Of a stretch of 64,000 bases of DNA, positions 19,284 through 30,599 are shown one piece after another. The stretch lies in contig CAKOHE010000043.1 in assembly GCA_934047225.1 (NCBI GenBank), positions 247,804 to 311,803 of the forward strand, in the 5' to 3' direction. A program made the translations under genes and the position numbers. This DNA comes from Ypsolopha sequella. Lineage: Eukaryota > Arthropoda > Insecta > Lepidoptera > Ypsolophidae. Position 1 is the first letter of the stretch. Every line of letters begins with the position of its first letter. The notes beneath the pieces are model-generated. The model was given only the letters and a program-made list of their open reading frames with translations. It ran no database searches and was not told the DNA's origin.

Positions 19284-21820
19284 TATATATAAAGCTACAA
19301 AACGGTAACTGACTGACTGACATGGTTGTTTAGTTGGAAGGAGTCGTTTGGGGTGGTAGTGATGTATGTATGGAATGTCGGGTGTCTAATACTGAGTGGG
19401 GAAAAAATCAGACATTTGACATTTTTTGACATTTGACATGGTTTTTTGACGTTTTAGTGAGGCGGGTCGTTGTATGGGATTTTGTATGGGAGTTTTGCGA
19501 GTGAGTAGGCGAGCCCGAAGGGCGAGCCTACGAACGAGCACGAACGAGCCCGCGAGCGCGAAGCGCGAGAGGGCGATGTTCGTAGTGATGTACCTGGGTA
19601 CTAGGGATGGGAAAAATTGTCATTTTTGACATTATTGACAGAAAGTTCGCCGGAACAAGCCCGCGAGCGCGAAGCGCGAGCGGGCGCAGTTCCTAGGGAT
19701 GTCCCCGGTCACTAGGGATGGGATTTTTTTTTTCTAAAATTTGTTACAAAAAAAATTTGTTTTGGCCATATCTTCGGAACGGAAGGTGGTACATCCCTAG
19801 GGGTCGGACCATAGGGTGACAAAAAAGTTTTTTTTTTTTTTTTTCAAATGTCAAAACTTTAACGGCCCGTATCTCCGAGACGGCTTGAGTTAGACCCATG
19901 TTGATGGGTGTCTAAGAAAAGGTCTCGCCGAGATCTAGCTCCCCCCGGTGTCAAAACTTTAACGGCCCGTATCTCCCAAACGGCTGGAGCTAGACCCATG
20001 TTCATGGTACTCTAAGAAAAGGGCTCGACGAGATCTTTCTGAAAATAAAATAAAAAAAAAAAAAGTCGAAAAAAAATTTTTTTTTTGCCAAAACTTTGAT
20101 CGGCCATATCTCCCGAACCGTAAGTCCTAGCGAGTTGCGGTTTCGACTTTAGTGATCTGTCTGCCAAGCGCTACGCGACCGCATAAAAAAATTTGACATT
20201 TGACAGAATTTGACATTTTTTTGACAGGTCCAAAAAAGTGCTCCGATTCGCTTGAAACTCGGTATCAAGGGGCAGGTGGGGTCGGTGATTACGAATCCAC
20301 TGTCAAATTTGACACTTTTTGACAACCGACAGGGATTTTGACACTTTTTCGAAAAAAAAATGGATTGGACATTTTATCGGATCTAATGGCGAGGCCGAAG
20401 GCCGAGCCTTCAAGTGTCTTTCTAGCGAGGCCGAAAAACGAGCATGTGAGGACGGAGAACGCGCCAGCGAGGCCGAAGGCCGAGCTGGCAGCGTTCGGAG
20501 TCCGAACATGCGCGTTTTTCGGCCGAGCACGATACCGCGGCTACCAGAGTCATATCTGATGTCATTCTAGGGAGGCCGAAGGCCGACCCCGGAGGACGAT
20601 TCCTCCGAGGCCGAAGGCCTCGTAGGAATCGTCCGGAGGCCAAACAGTACCAAGCGGCGAGGCCGGAGGCCGAGCCTGTGAGGCCGAAGGCCGAACCGAG
20701 TATAAGCGAGGCCGATGAACGAACATACGAGGCCGAAGGCCGAGTATGTGAGTTCATGAGGCCGAGTTCACATTACCCCGGGGGCATTACAATACTGTTT
20801 CACTTGGACATATCTCCCAAACCTTTGAGATTGGGCTTAGCGGGATTCGACTACGTTGAATTGGTTCAAGCACATTTCGACCGTTGACAGTTTGGACACT
20901 TGACAGCTGTCAGAGGAAACATTTCGCGTAAAGGATCCCGGCGAGGCCGAAGGCCGAGCCTACAAGTGTCTTTATAGCGAGGCCGAAAAACGAGCATGTG
21001 AGGACGGAGAACGCGCCAGCGAGGCCGAAGGCCGAGCTGGCAGCGTTCGGAGTCCGAACATGCGAGTTTTTCGGCCGAGCACGACACCGCGGCCACCAGA
21101 GTCATATCTGATGTCATTCTAGGGAGGCCGAAGGCCGACCCCGGAGGACGATTCCGGAGGAATCGTCCGGAGGCCAAACAGTACCAAGCGGCGAGGCCGG
21201 AGGCCGAGCCTGTGAGGCCGAAGGCCGAACCGAGTATAAGCGAGGCCGATGAACGAACATACGAGGCCGAAGGCCGAGTATGTGAGTTCATGAGGCCGAG
21301 TTCACTTTACCCCGAGAGCATTACAAGACTGTTTCTTTTGGACGTATCTTCCAAACGTTTGAGCTTGGGCTTAGCGGGATTCGACTCCGTTGAAAGTTGG
21401 TTCCAGCACATTTCGACCGTGTATATTTTGGACCTTTGACAACTGTCAGAGTACACAATAGCAAAATATTAGTCCACTTCAATTGAATCAAAGTTACCAC
21501 ACGTATTTCAACGCGCTATTACGGTTACGACGATGACAATTTTGAAAACTGATCATGACCGATGACTATATTCCCACCCGATCATGACCGATAACATTTC
21601 GTGATACAATTGACTTCTGCCCATTACTTGAATGTCGTCTGATAATTTGTTTCAACTCAATTTCAAACGTGTTTTTAACTCGATACCTTGTCCTGTCACG
21701 TTAACGAAAAAGTTACAACAACAACTAAATGCAACAACAAACAACAATAACGAAGTACAACTTGGAACAATTACAACTCACGCGGGCTGCCTGCAGCCCG
21801 CGCACCACGCAAAACACTAG
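19284..21820 (+). mobile_element. Probable non-autonomous Helitron with palindromic word repeats
   Basis: The left end has tatatataaagctacaaaac followed by (GACT)n and gacatgg, like the start of lepidopteran Helitrons. The right end is canonical: a 10 bp perfect stem (CGCGGGCTGC / GCAGCCCGCG, 21781-21802), 14 nt, then CTAG at 21817-21820 followed by T. Inside are GAGGCCGAAGGCCGAG and GCGCGAAGCGCGAG hairpin words, six degenerate modules around 'atatctcccaaacgg', many TGACA/TGTCA words and a 552 bp duplication. There is no Rep/helicase coding sequence. The 5' boundary is approximate; a TC terminus was not found with certainty. Confidence 0.6.
20388..21446. repeat. Tandem duplication, period 552 bp, rich in GAGGCCGAAGGCCGA words
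   Basis: The first copy starts at 20388 and the second at 20940. They share nearly all sequence, including gcgaggccgaaaaacgagca, cagcgttcggagtccgaaca and ggcttagcgggattcgact. The second copy lacks about 22 bp near 21150 and has a few substitutions. The core words contain GGCC-GAA-GGCC, a self-complementary stem with a 3 nt loop, more than a dozen times. Confidence 0.9.
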
Positions 21821-21821
21821 T
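21781..21821 (+). terminator. Helitron-type 3' terminus: hairpin plus CTAG|T
   Basis: A perfect 10 bp stem with a 2 nt loop (CT), a 14 nt spacer, then CTAG and host T. This matches the rolling-circle termination signal of Helitrons (GC-rich hairpin 10-15 nt before CTRR, insertion before T). Confidence 0.7.
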
Positions 21822-21835
21822 GTTTCCAATAAAGT

Positions 21836-21965
21836 CCCAACTATTTTCGTCTAAAAATAAATTATTTTTCCTTGGATAACAATTACCAATAAAGGTTGAT
21901 AGGAACACCGTCGGGAATTATTATCTAAGAATAAAAATAATTTATAGTTAAACGAAAATAGTTGG
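21836..21965. mobile_element. Short foldback/MITE, about 130 bp
   Basis: The arms cccaactattttcgtctaa (left) and ttaaacgaaaatagttggg (right) are inverted repeats. Pairing continues inward through ataaattattttt / aaaataatttat and attcttagataataatt-like sequence, leaving a loop near 21888-21915. Confidence 0.8.
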
Positions 21966-22705
21966 GTTGGACATTTTCTTTACGTAGGTATTGGGTTTTG
22001 TAATTTAAACATAGAAGTGGTAAGTTATTTTTTTATATCACACAAATTCACAATCTTGTAATAAAATAGGAACCTTATTTTACATCAGAATGTTTGTAGT
22101 TAGGGGGCATTTGGTAGCTAATAACCTCTCCTAAATACAACCCTTATGTATTTGTGGAACAAGTATCAAGCAGGTGTTAAATTTATCATTTGAATGAAAT
22201 AACTATTAGTTCGTTCCAGAAAGATTGTAGTGTAGGATTAATTAAATAAAAGTAGATTTCTTCAGTAACTCGAAATATGTATTTCTTTTTCTTCATTTTG
22301 ATGACAACCGGAAACGGGGCCGCAGACAAGGTAGAGCTTTTTACCATAGAGAAATATTATGCAGATACACACTATTTATAATTAATTGTAAAGCTCATAA
22401 CAGATTTTCCCCCCACAAAATAAATTCAGATAAGAAACATTTTTCTATAATATAAAACTCTTGTTACTAATACAGCGCCTTCTAATCAATTAAACTAATC
22501 CAAACAAGAATCAGTCATTTAACATCTGATACGGATACGTAAACATCACATACAAATTTATATTTAAACGTAATGAACACTCATGTAGGTACGTTAAACT
22601 ACAGTAAAAAATGACATAGTGTTACCTGTTATACTTAAATGTGTAGGCACTAACGCTTATAATATAATGTATAATGTTTAATATAATGTAATGCCACCAA
22701 ATTTA
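21966..22705. other. AT-rich DNA without recognised features
   Basis: No coding signal or repeat structure seen. Many short A/T tracts. Confidence 0.55.
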
Positions 22706-23080
22706 TTACAAATCTAATCTCTCAACCTTTTTTCTTACTCTACAACTTCTCCTTAATTGTGGTTCTTCTATTACAATATTGTCTTTTATTACTTCTGGTT
22801 GCAGTTGAGACTCTGGTTCTTCGTTAGACTTTAAAGATGATGTGGCATCATCATTTGAATCTGTAGATATTACTTCATTCTGTTTATTATGCACCAGAGT
22901 TTCCCTTGGAACCTCAATCAATGGTAGCGGTTGCAACGGTGGAAAAGAAAGCAAGTCCTGCTATCTAAATGCTTCCACCTTCACTTCATCATCTTCGTCA
23001 AAACGTGATATTTTGCCAAATATTATTCTATTCACTCCGGTGATCCAACTGTAAGTGACTATATCAATTCCAATATTAAT
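22706..23080 (-). pseudogene. Transposon-like protein C-terminal remnant of unknown family
   Basis: Reading leftwards, a frame encodes IVTYSWITGVNRIIFGKISR then FDEDDEVKVEAF, an in-frame TAG at about 22968, then an acidic linker and a basic tail ending RRSCRVRKKVERLDL before the stop at 22706. Beta-barrel-like tails followed by R-R-S-x-R-x-R-K ends are common on transposase or pol proteins. I cannot place the family. It lies just downstream of the P-element-like gene on the same strand, so it may be an extra 3' exon or a separate element. Confidence 0.35.
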
Positions 23081-24289
23081 AATACATTTTTATAAGTCCA
23101 TTTTATGGATACTGCATTCGAAATCAAAATTACAAAAAATTTCAATGAATTGCTTCATTGTCACTCGTAAACGTTTTTTGTTGGGAAATTCTTTCAAGCA
23201 AGTTTGAACAACTTGATATAGTTCGTTTAACGCTAATACCATAGGTGCTGATGGGTAAGTTAAAGATCTTTTAGTGTAATCTAAAGCTATTAAGATATCA
23301 TCGTCTTGTGGAGGAGTTGTGCTTTTGCACGCCATATTGCAAGCATGACAATTTTTAAAAATCTTCGTTTTGCTTTTTTTTATAACATAACCCGAAACAT
23401 ATTTCTTTGCTTCATCATGTAAGTGATTTGTAGCTGTTGTATTTATTTCCATAAATCTGTCGATCGGCAGAATATCTGTAGGTTCGTCGCAAGATGAATC
23501 CTTTTTTTTATTTTTGAGCAATTCTCTAAAGGAGTGCAGCAATCTGCTATCGTCTTTCTCGCAGTTTGCTCCAACAGAGTGATTCGACGTCATATTATTA
23601 ATTAGCAACGTTTTGAAGCTATTAATAAACTGGTTGCATGTTGGGTTAACATTGCGTATGCCATTGCTTCTTATAGCACAAAAGAAGTTCTCTAATGGGT
23701 CCTGGCTTAAACTTCTCGTGAGAAGCGATGTTACCCCATGTTGAGTTTCAATATATTTGAACATTTCTTTTAATGTTTGGATATTTCTAATCCAATTTCT
23801 TATTGATGGTACTTGAAGGTACTGTGTTACGCCATGCTTAGTCATCGTTTTAAATCTAATCGACCGCAGAATTGGTAAAATTTCGTCCCACAGCTTCCAA
23901 TGTGGCGAATTTTATTTCATACATACTTTGTATGTTTTTGCGCTGCCTTTATACGAGTTACCATTGAATGAGTCAAATAAATTGTCAAATATTAACAGAA
24001 GCTCAGCAGTATCTTGACACTCTGCCGGTAGCACACCACGTTCTGAAAATAAAAGCAAAATTTGTTAAACGCTCTGTAGTCTACTGGTTGGACTTCTGAT
24101 GGAGATCGCGAACTCAAATCCAGTAGCATACAATGGTTAATCTGTGTGCTTCGAAAGGTACGTTAAGCTTTCATAGTGAGCCAATTCGTTTGAAATTGAT
24201 AACGTCAAGGGCAATTATTTTTTCTACGCTGAGTCAGATGATTTTTTAACAGCACCATAACATTGAGGTCGTAGATATCTGTAGGAAGG

Positions 24290-24410
24290 AGGTATTAGTT
24301 TCAACTTCTCAAGAGGCCTGTGAAAATTGGTATTGACAGACTGATAGGCGGACAAAGTGATAAGGGATCTGTTTTTTCTCATTTCGAGTTACGGAGTCCT
24401 AAAAACGACA
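24290..24410. repeat. Dispersed repeat 3' end in intron 5 (diverged copy)
   Basis: gacagactgataggcggaca, then agggatctgttttttctcat, then cgagttacggagtcctaaaa. This parallels the right end of the repeat at 27140-27222 and the general lepidopteran word 'gggtacggaaccctaaa'. The rest of intron 5 also holds a 14 bp perfect hairpin, agaaagcgcggcgt / acgccgcgctttct (24502-24515 and 24538-24551). Confidence 0.5.
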
Positions 24411-26184
24411 ATAAACTATTAAGCCTTTGGCACATAGAAAGCTGGGCTGCATTAGGGGGTTAGCGGGCGAATAACTATGGAAGTATATGAGCAACGCCAA
24501 AAGAAAGCGCGGCGTAATGAGCAAGGCATGACATGTCACGCCGCGCTTTCTGTGTGGCGTGTCTAATACGCCGCGTTATTTAGTCTGTACGCGGCATAAA
24601 ACTAAATAATAAAAAACTTACTTGCACAAAACCGCATAATTGCAGATACCCGTTGGCTGAAAACCTGGGCTGCGTGAAGTACCTTCATTTTTGGTATTTT
24701 TTCCTTATAGACATGGCTTTCTGTTAATTTTTGCAAGGTTCTTATTTCAGCTTCCCCTTTATCTTCTTCATATAACATCTGCAAATGTTCCCACTTTGCC
24801 AGCTTTACTTCATTATTATGGACAAATCTTATTTGTTTGTCAATAAAATTATTTCTTATCCCTTTCAAAAGGTGTGGCGGATCAAACAGTGGAAATATTT
24901 TTCTGTCTTCAATTTCGATCGCTGAACTTTTATATTCTTCTCCACGGCGCAAGTAATTTGCCTTGGTTTCTTGCTGAAGACTGTTTATGGCCGCCATGTT
25001 TGAAGCAGATTGGTCGCAAACGGTACAAACAATCTGTAGACCAGTGCTGGATTCTTCAGATACTACCCTTTTTATTAATTCTTTTAATAGATTACTTTTT
25101 GTTGCAGCTTGACAAAAAGTAAAACATACTGGTTGCTTAAACCTTCCTTTAAGGCCTTTGATCATAAAGACCAATGCATGGTCAGCAAGTTTCTTATTTT
25201 TCTCTTCACCATGGTCTTCAAATCCGACTATTTCATCTTGTTCCTTGTCGTAGTGAAGCCCTGCTGATAACGGCACTTCATCGAACAATAAAGCGCACAG
25301 TCTTTGTTCAGCTGATAGCCTAAGCACATTTTTTTTAAATTGTCTATTATTACCTCATTGATGCCCGGTTTTAAAACTAAGCAGCTCAGTAACTGTTGCA
25401 GTGTTCTTTTTGACGGCAAAGTAAATTTTAACCTTCTCATTAAATTGTACGCTTTTGCACTTTGTTTCAGAATAGTCAACGACAATTTTTTTTTCCTTAA
25501 TGGAAAATCGTCGTCCTCTTGCAGCTTTAGCGTGTTTTAACTGCATGAAAGTAAACAATTTTGCAGGTTCTGGAAGTTTCTCAATAGCTTTTAGAAAAGC
25601 AGTAGACTTAGATAGTTTTTCTGCCTTTCGAATCATTTTTGTTTGTGATTTGCATTTAAGTCTCAGTTTCGTTAATTTGTTTTTTAAATTTATCACCTCT
25701 TTGGATTTTCTAATTTCGCTGGCTGGCTTAGCAACTGTAAAAAGAGCATAAAATTTGTATTTAAAATGTGAAATAATAAAATAACAATTAATAAATAAAA
25801 CGCTGATTTAGTCAATAAAATAAATTCTCAACATAAAAAAATAGTTGCCATTATCAAATGTAACAGTAGATATTCACTACAAAAGTATATAATTAATATG
25901 CAATATTGGATTTATATTTATCAATACAGATTTGCTATAAGAAATCAATCACTAAAGATAAGCTCCCCTATGTACATAGTGTGTCTAGGCCCCATGTAGG
26001 TACCAAATAAACCCAAAGGAATGATCGGACAGGAATACACTTTAAAACTAAAAACTAATATTCACCTGTAGATATCTTTTCGCTACGTGTTTGGTGTTCT
26101 CCAAGAGTAGGCTGTTCTAATTGAGATTGTTGAATATTGAGACTCAATGAGGGTCCTGAAATTATAATAATATACACCATAATT

Positions 26185-26240
26185 ATGTATAAAAACCAGT
26201 CAAGTGCATGTAGTTCTAAGGGGGGGCGGGGGGGGGGGGG
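26185..26240. repeat. Repeat-start scrap and G-rich homopolymer in intron 3
   Basis: aaaaaccagtcaagtgcatg resembles the start of the dispersed repeat at 26548. It is followed by a G7-C-G16 tract at about 26221-26244, which could form a G-quadruplex on the plus strand. Confidence 0.5.
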
Positions 26241-26547
26241 GGCATACGTTAGTAAATATAGGTAGCTGAAGTATATATTTTTACAATCAGCTTTTTAATA
26301 CCTACAAATCGATATCCATATTGTCTTTTTTAGGATTATTTTTTTTTTATAACAAATTTAAACATTTAATTATTTAATTATTTAATTTAAATAAAATATT
26401 CACCTGAACAATTATTTCCATGTGGTTGGTGTTGTGATTGAGACAAATTTTCTGCAGGCTTTGGCTCTTCTAGTTGAGATTCCTGGATGCTGAGACCTGA
26501 TGAAGATGCTGGAATAATAATAAATTTATTATAATTTATCAAAAAAA

Positions 26548-27222
26548 CCGGTCAAGTGCGAGCAGGACACGAGCCCTGTGGGTTCCTTTCCATTAAAATA
26601 GAATTTATAAACTTTACAAAATTACACAATTTACACAATTACAAACTTATGAAACTACAAAATGTATGAACCAAACTGCAAAATTAAGTTGGTTGAATAT
26701 TCGGGGATGTAACCCTAAAACTACATAATAAATTGACGTGTTTAGTATTTGTTATTTAAAAACATACAGCATATATGGTACACAATATACAGAAATTACA
26801 AATTTCTTTTTTTACAAAAATTGGTCTTTGGGATAGCTGTAACAAAATTGGTCTAAAAATTACAACTTTGATAGCCCTCCATTTGTTGGCATTTGAAGAT
26901 AAAAATATATTTATACTCTACTCAATGAGCTCTAGACAATGATAACCCACAAGCTAGGATATGAAAAAAGTATTTTTTTTTTCATCTCCATTTGTATGTA
27001 TGAGGCCCCTCTGAAAAATAATCTAATAACATTTTTATTTCAAAATTCGGTTTTAGGTCAACATTTTACATAGCATATAAAATTTTCAGGTCTCTATCTC
27101 TTTCCGTCTACGAGCTAGAGACCTGTGACATATGGACAGACCAGACAGAGAGACAGACGGACGGACAGCAGACTGACATTAATAGGGCTCCGTTTTGCCC
27201 TTCGGGTACGGAACCTTAAAAA
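26548..27222. repeat. Dispersed lepidopteran-type repeat inside intron 2 of the transposase gene
   Basis: It starts aaaccggtcaagtgcgagca and ggacacgagccctgtgggtt, and ends gacggacggacagcagactg, then ttttgcccttcgggtacgga and accttaaaaa. I know these end words as the boundaries of a high-copy, non-coding lepidopteran repeat. It separates exon 2 from exon 3. Confidence 0.65.
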
Positions 27223-27920
27223 TATTGCATAACAAAATTGTCTGATTAAATACTTACAGAGATGTAATGTAGGTACACTATTTGCTGTCAGTCGTTTACT
27301 CGGTGAATAATATTTTTCATCAAAATGTCGTTGACACAACCTGACATTGTTGAAAATGTATTTGTTGCCTTTGCTCTGTGTTGTAAGATCTAACACTGAT
27401 TTCCACAACATGAACCTGTCTTCATTTGGATACTCATAATGTGGAAACCGATGAATAGGAACTGAAAATAATTAAAATAGGTTACGTTTCCTATGGCCAC
27501 TGTTAAATGATAAAATTTATAGTACATAGTTCACACTCGGGAACACCTCTGACACCCCCTCGGGGATTCGTGTTTTGGCGATATATTTATATTTATATAT
27601 TTTATAAAATATCAAAAAACTGTCAAACCCGGACAACTTTCTTGCTTCTTTCTTCATGTAATTTACAAAGAAATACTAGGGTGTGTGTCGATAAGTGGGC
27701 ACGATTAGGTACACAGGGTACTACCGATTTTCATCTGCTACGATCCTGACATAGGTACCTCTTTCGCCTCTTCTACATCCTTCAATCTAATCATCTTATT
27801 TTTTTCTGGTTAGTACTTAATCAGGGATAATATTACATTAATTGTGAATTATGATCATGAATAACACTTACCAACGGGTTTACATCCAAAATGACATTTT
27901 TTATCTCTTCGTTTCGGCAT

Positions 27921-28381
27921 ATTTCCAATCCAAATTCGTGGGCAGCTCAGAGTCCGATTTTTGTAAGCAAGTTGTCTCAGGTAAGGAGGATGTCACAAAA
28001 TCATACGAAGCAGGAAGTCGTTAAAAATAGCGATTTTTAGCAATGAAAATTTTACACGACTCAAATTTTAAATTTCAAATTAAAAAACTGCTTCAAGAAA
28101 ATTTTCACAACAATTATGTTGCCAGACAAAAAACAAAATCTACCAAAAGTTACGTAGTACAATGAAGTCACATAACATTGACCGCGATTTTAACATTAGA
28201 CAATAGTTTTAAACTCGGTTCGAAATAATAGACTGTCAGAATAATATTGAAAAGTAATGTTTATTTTACATCTGCTGTTCACATAACTACAGTTTTTGCT
28301 TCGCTTTTGTTAATATGTTTGTTTTTATTTATTTATTATTATTTTATTTATATGTATATTATTATACATTAACACACATAT
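27921..28381. other. Region upstream of the transposase gene; no clear promoter
   Basis: AT-rich. I looked for P-element-type terminal inverted repeats outside the gene (27921-28300 against 22000-23080) and found none by eye. Confidence 0.45.
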
Positions 28382-28618
28382 TTAACCAACCATCACGTTT
28401 TGGACGTAAAAATCGTCGGTGAAAAGCGGGTGTACCCACTGTAACCTTCTTTTATGTTTTTTAACAAATATTAGTGAGCATACATTTTTTTTTTGCTCGC
28501 CATACAAATTTACAGTACGATTACTATAGTCGTAGTCGGCCTCGATCAGCATGCAAATTGAAAGTAAATTTTGCCTGCTGATGTGTGCGAGTATTTCTAC
28601 TGTACGTACGCATATCAA
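28382..28618 (-). pseudogene. Possible Harbinger/HARBI1-like remnant
   Basis: A short frame ends in KKHKRRLQWVHPLFTDDFYV. Insect HARBI1-like nucleases have a comparable K-R-R-x-W-V-H-P element near the N terminus. Nothing downstream supports the nuclease core, so the identification is weak. Confidence 0.3.
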
Positions 28619-30412
28619 TCAAAATTTTGTGAATTGAATAATAGAACTTACAAAACATTTTTTTTATTTCAACATGTCAGCCCAACATGTGCGCTGCCGA
28701 TAGATCGCACGCTGTACTAGTACAGCGTTTTTGCATGTATTTTCTGACAGTACATAGCGTAGTGAACAATTTGCGTAGGTATTTTCGTTTTACAAGTGAG
28801 AGAAATATCTGTTACGTAATAACTATTATATAATCTACCCCTGTTCATAACTTAAATGAAAAAATTGATGGCACACGCATGACACATTTTTATGCATTAT
28901 AAGTTTTTCTGAAAGTTATATTCCCCACCGAAAACAACTTCTGGTTACGACACACAGCATTAGTTTGTGTAGCTGTGGCAGGCAAATAGTAAAATATCGC
29001 CGTTTATAAACGGCGTCGTCAGTTTATAAACGCTCGCTGTTTTTCAATTTGCTGTACGCCAATTGAAAAATGCCCACTGTTTGTAAAATGATTTCTAAAA
29101 AGCCGAATTAGACAAGTCTTTTACTAACAAGTAGGTGCGACGACAAGCGAAGCAGATGGTCCTTTTCTACTGACTTTAAGAGTCAATCAAGACCCAGAAG
29201 TCCAACCTTACAGGACTAGTACCACTTACTCCACGTTCATGAATACAAACCTACCGAATCCGATTGACGTCCGGCTATTCCAGAGAAACAGTTGAAAGAA
29301 GTTTTTTAAAACTGAAGCTTAAGTATTTCCACAAATAAAACGGGTATTTACTATCAATAAGGCTAAAAATGAGAATCGCCCTCTAGGAAGTTATAAATTG
29401 ATTTGCAAGGAAACAATTTTTTTTTTCTTGTACCTCCATTAAAAAGTGTCCGGTGGTTATGAGGCATATCGGCTATCTACGGCTCCTTATAGCGTTGTTT
29501 CTGTCACCAGACGTTTAGTGCTTCGTGCGATAGAGATGACGCTACGATACAATATGCATTATTAAACACCGAGCACTGTACTCGAAATTAGTTTCGAAAA
29601 TAGAACATTCTGGACCCGGTTGCGAAAAGATATTTACGAAATATTGTATGAAACATTTCATAATCGGTTAGGTTTTTTTGACGTTCTACAACAGCTTACA
29701 ATTTAAGGGGAAAACATGGCGGATTTTTCAGAAAGTAATTCTGATTGATGAATTAATATCTATTCCACCTGAAAAAATCTATTCCACGATGTAAGCCTTG
29801 GGTTCTTTATTACACGTCGCGAAATATACTATTATTTTTTAAAGTGATGCTTTCATGCTTTACTCGATTTGTGTAAAGTAAAAAAAACTGGTGGCAATAG
29901 GCGATCATAATTCACTATCATTTTAAATAATACTGAACTGAATAATATTTATTATAGTATAATTAATTTACTGATTATGATATGATAATTGGACCGCTAG
30001 ATAATTGTCGAGATCTTAAAATTCTACCAAAATTAACAATTAAAGAATATAGCAACCCTACGCCGAAATATCACGGGAATGCCACCTACCATAGCCTCCT
30101 TTATTTAGAAGGCTGTGCACCTACCCATCATGGATGTATACCTAAACTGGATTGTGCACTGAAGGATGTTACACGTAGAAAAATAGACTCTATTTCATAC
30201 AGTTAAAAGTTATTTTATTATGACATAACCGACTAGGGAAAACGTGCCGAGCGGGACAACAAACAGTTGATGCCCGTGTCCTACTCGCACAGTTGCCATC
30301 ACAAAAAAAACAAATTGCGATGGTAGGCTTGAGTTTTTCACGATTTAGTTTTTCAACGACTTTATAGTATTTACCTTTTAGTAAATACTAGTTCATGACA
30401 TTTCTTTTTTTA
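28619..30412. other. AT-rich DNA without recognised features
   Basis: No supported gene. A short direct/inverted word pair cgtttataaacg (about 29001-29012) and gtttataaacgctcgctg nearby is the only structure noticed. Confidence 0.5.
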
Positions 30413-30545
30413 ACCGACTTGAAAAAAAGAGAAGGATCTCAATTCGACTGTATTTTTTTTTGGGTATGTTATTCCTTATCTCCGTCATTTCTGAACTGAA
30501 TTGAATGATTATTTTTTTGTTTGGAAGAATTTCCTTCAAGGTAGG
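30413..30545. repeat. Dispersed repeat tail ('accgacttgaaaaaaagag')
   Basis: aaccgacttgaaaaaaagag, then gatctcaattcgactgtatt, a T run and gtatgttattcc. This is the familiar 3' terminal word of a high-copy lepidopteran retroposon. Confidence 0.6.
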
Positions 30546-30599
30546 TTCCATTTTAAGATTGACCATGATCTGATGAAGGTTTTCAGAGATAGGCAGTGG

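Larger units (their letters stand above)
23090..27920 (-). pseudogene. P-element-like (THAP9-type) transposase gene, six exons, broken
   Basis: Exons inferred from frames and GT/AG sites: 27920-27872 (MPKRRDKKCHFGC), 27461-27258, 26508-26404, 26155-26066, 25735-24622 and 24042-23090. Phases agree at every junction (phase 1 through exon 4). Exons 1-2 encode a THAP zinc finger: CHFGC, RFP, a Trp, CQRHF and SVPTLHL. Exons 3-4 are Ser/Gln-rich linkers that share the word SQLE. Exon 5 has a coiled coil (LKNKLTKLRLKCKSQTKMIR) and the catalytic core (CALLFDEVPLSAGL, DQSASNMAAINSLQ, FPLFDPPHLLKGIRNNF). Exon 6 has SQDPLENFFCAIRSNG, the P-family C-terminal catalytic block. Breaks: frameshifts in an A9 run (about 25488-25496) and an A8 run (about 25330-25337), and an in-frame TAA in exon 6 (about 23910, after KVCMK). 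Such proteins cut and paste P-type transposons; some are domesticated. Confidence 0.88.
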
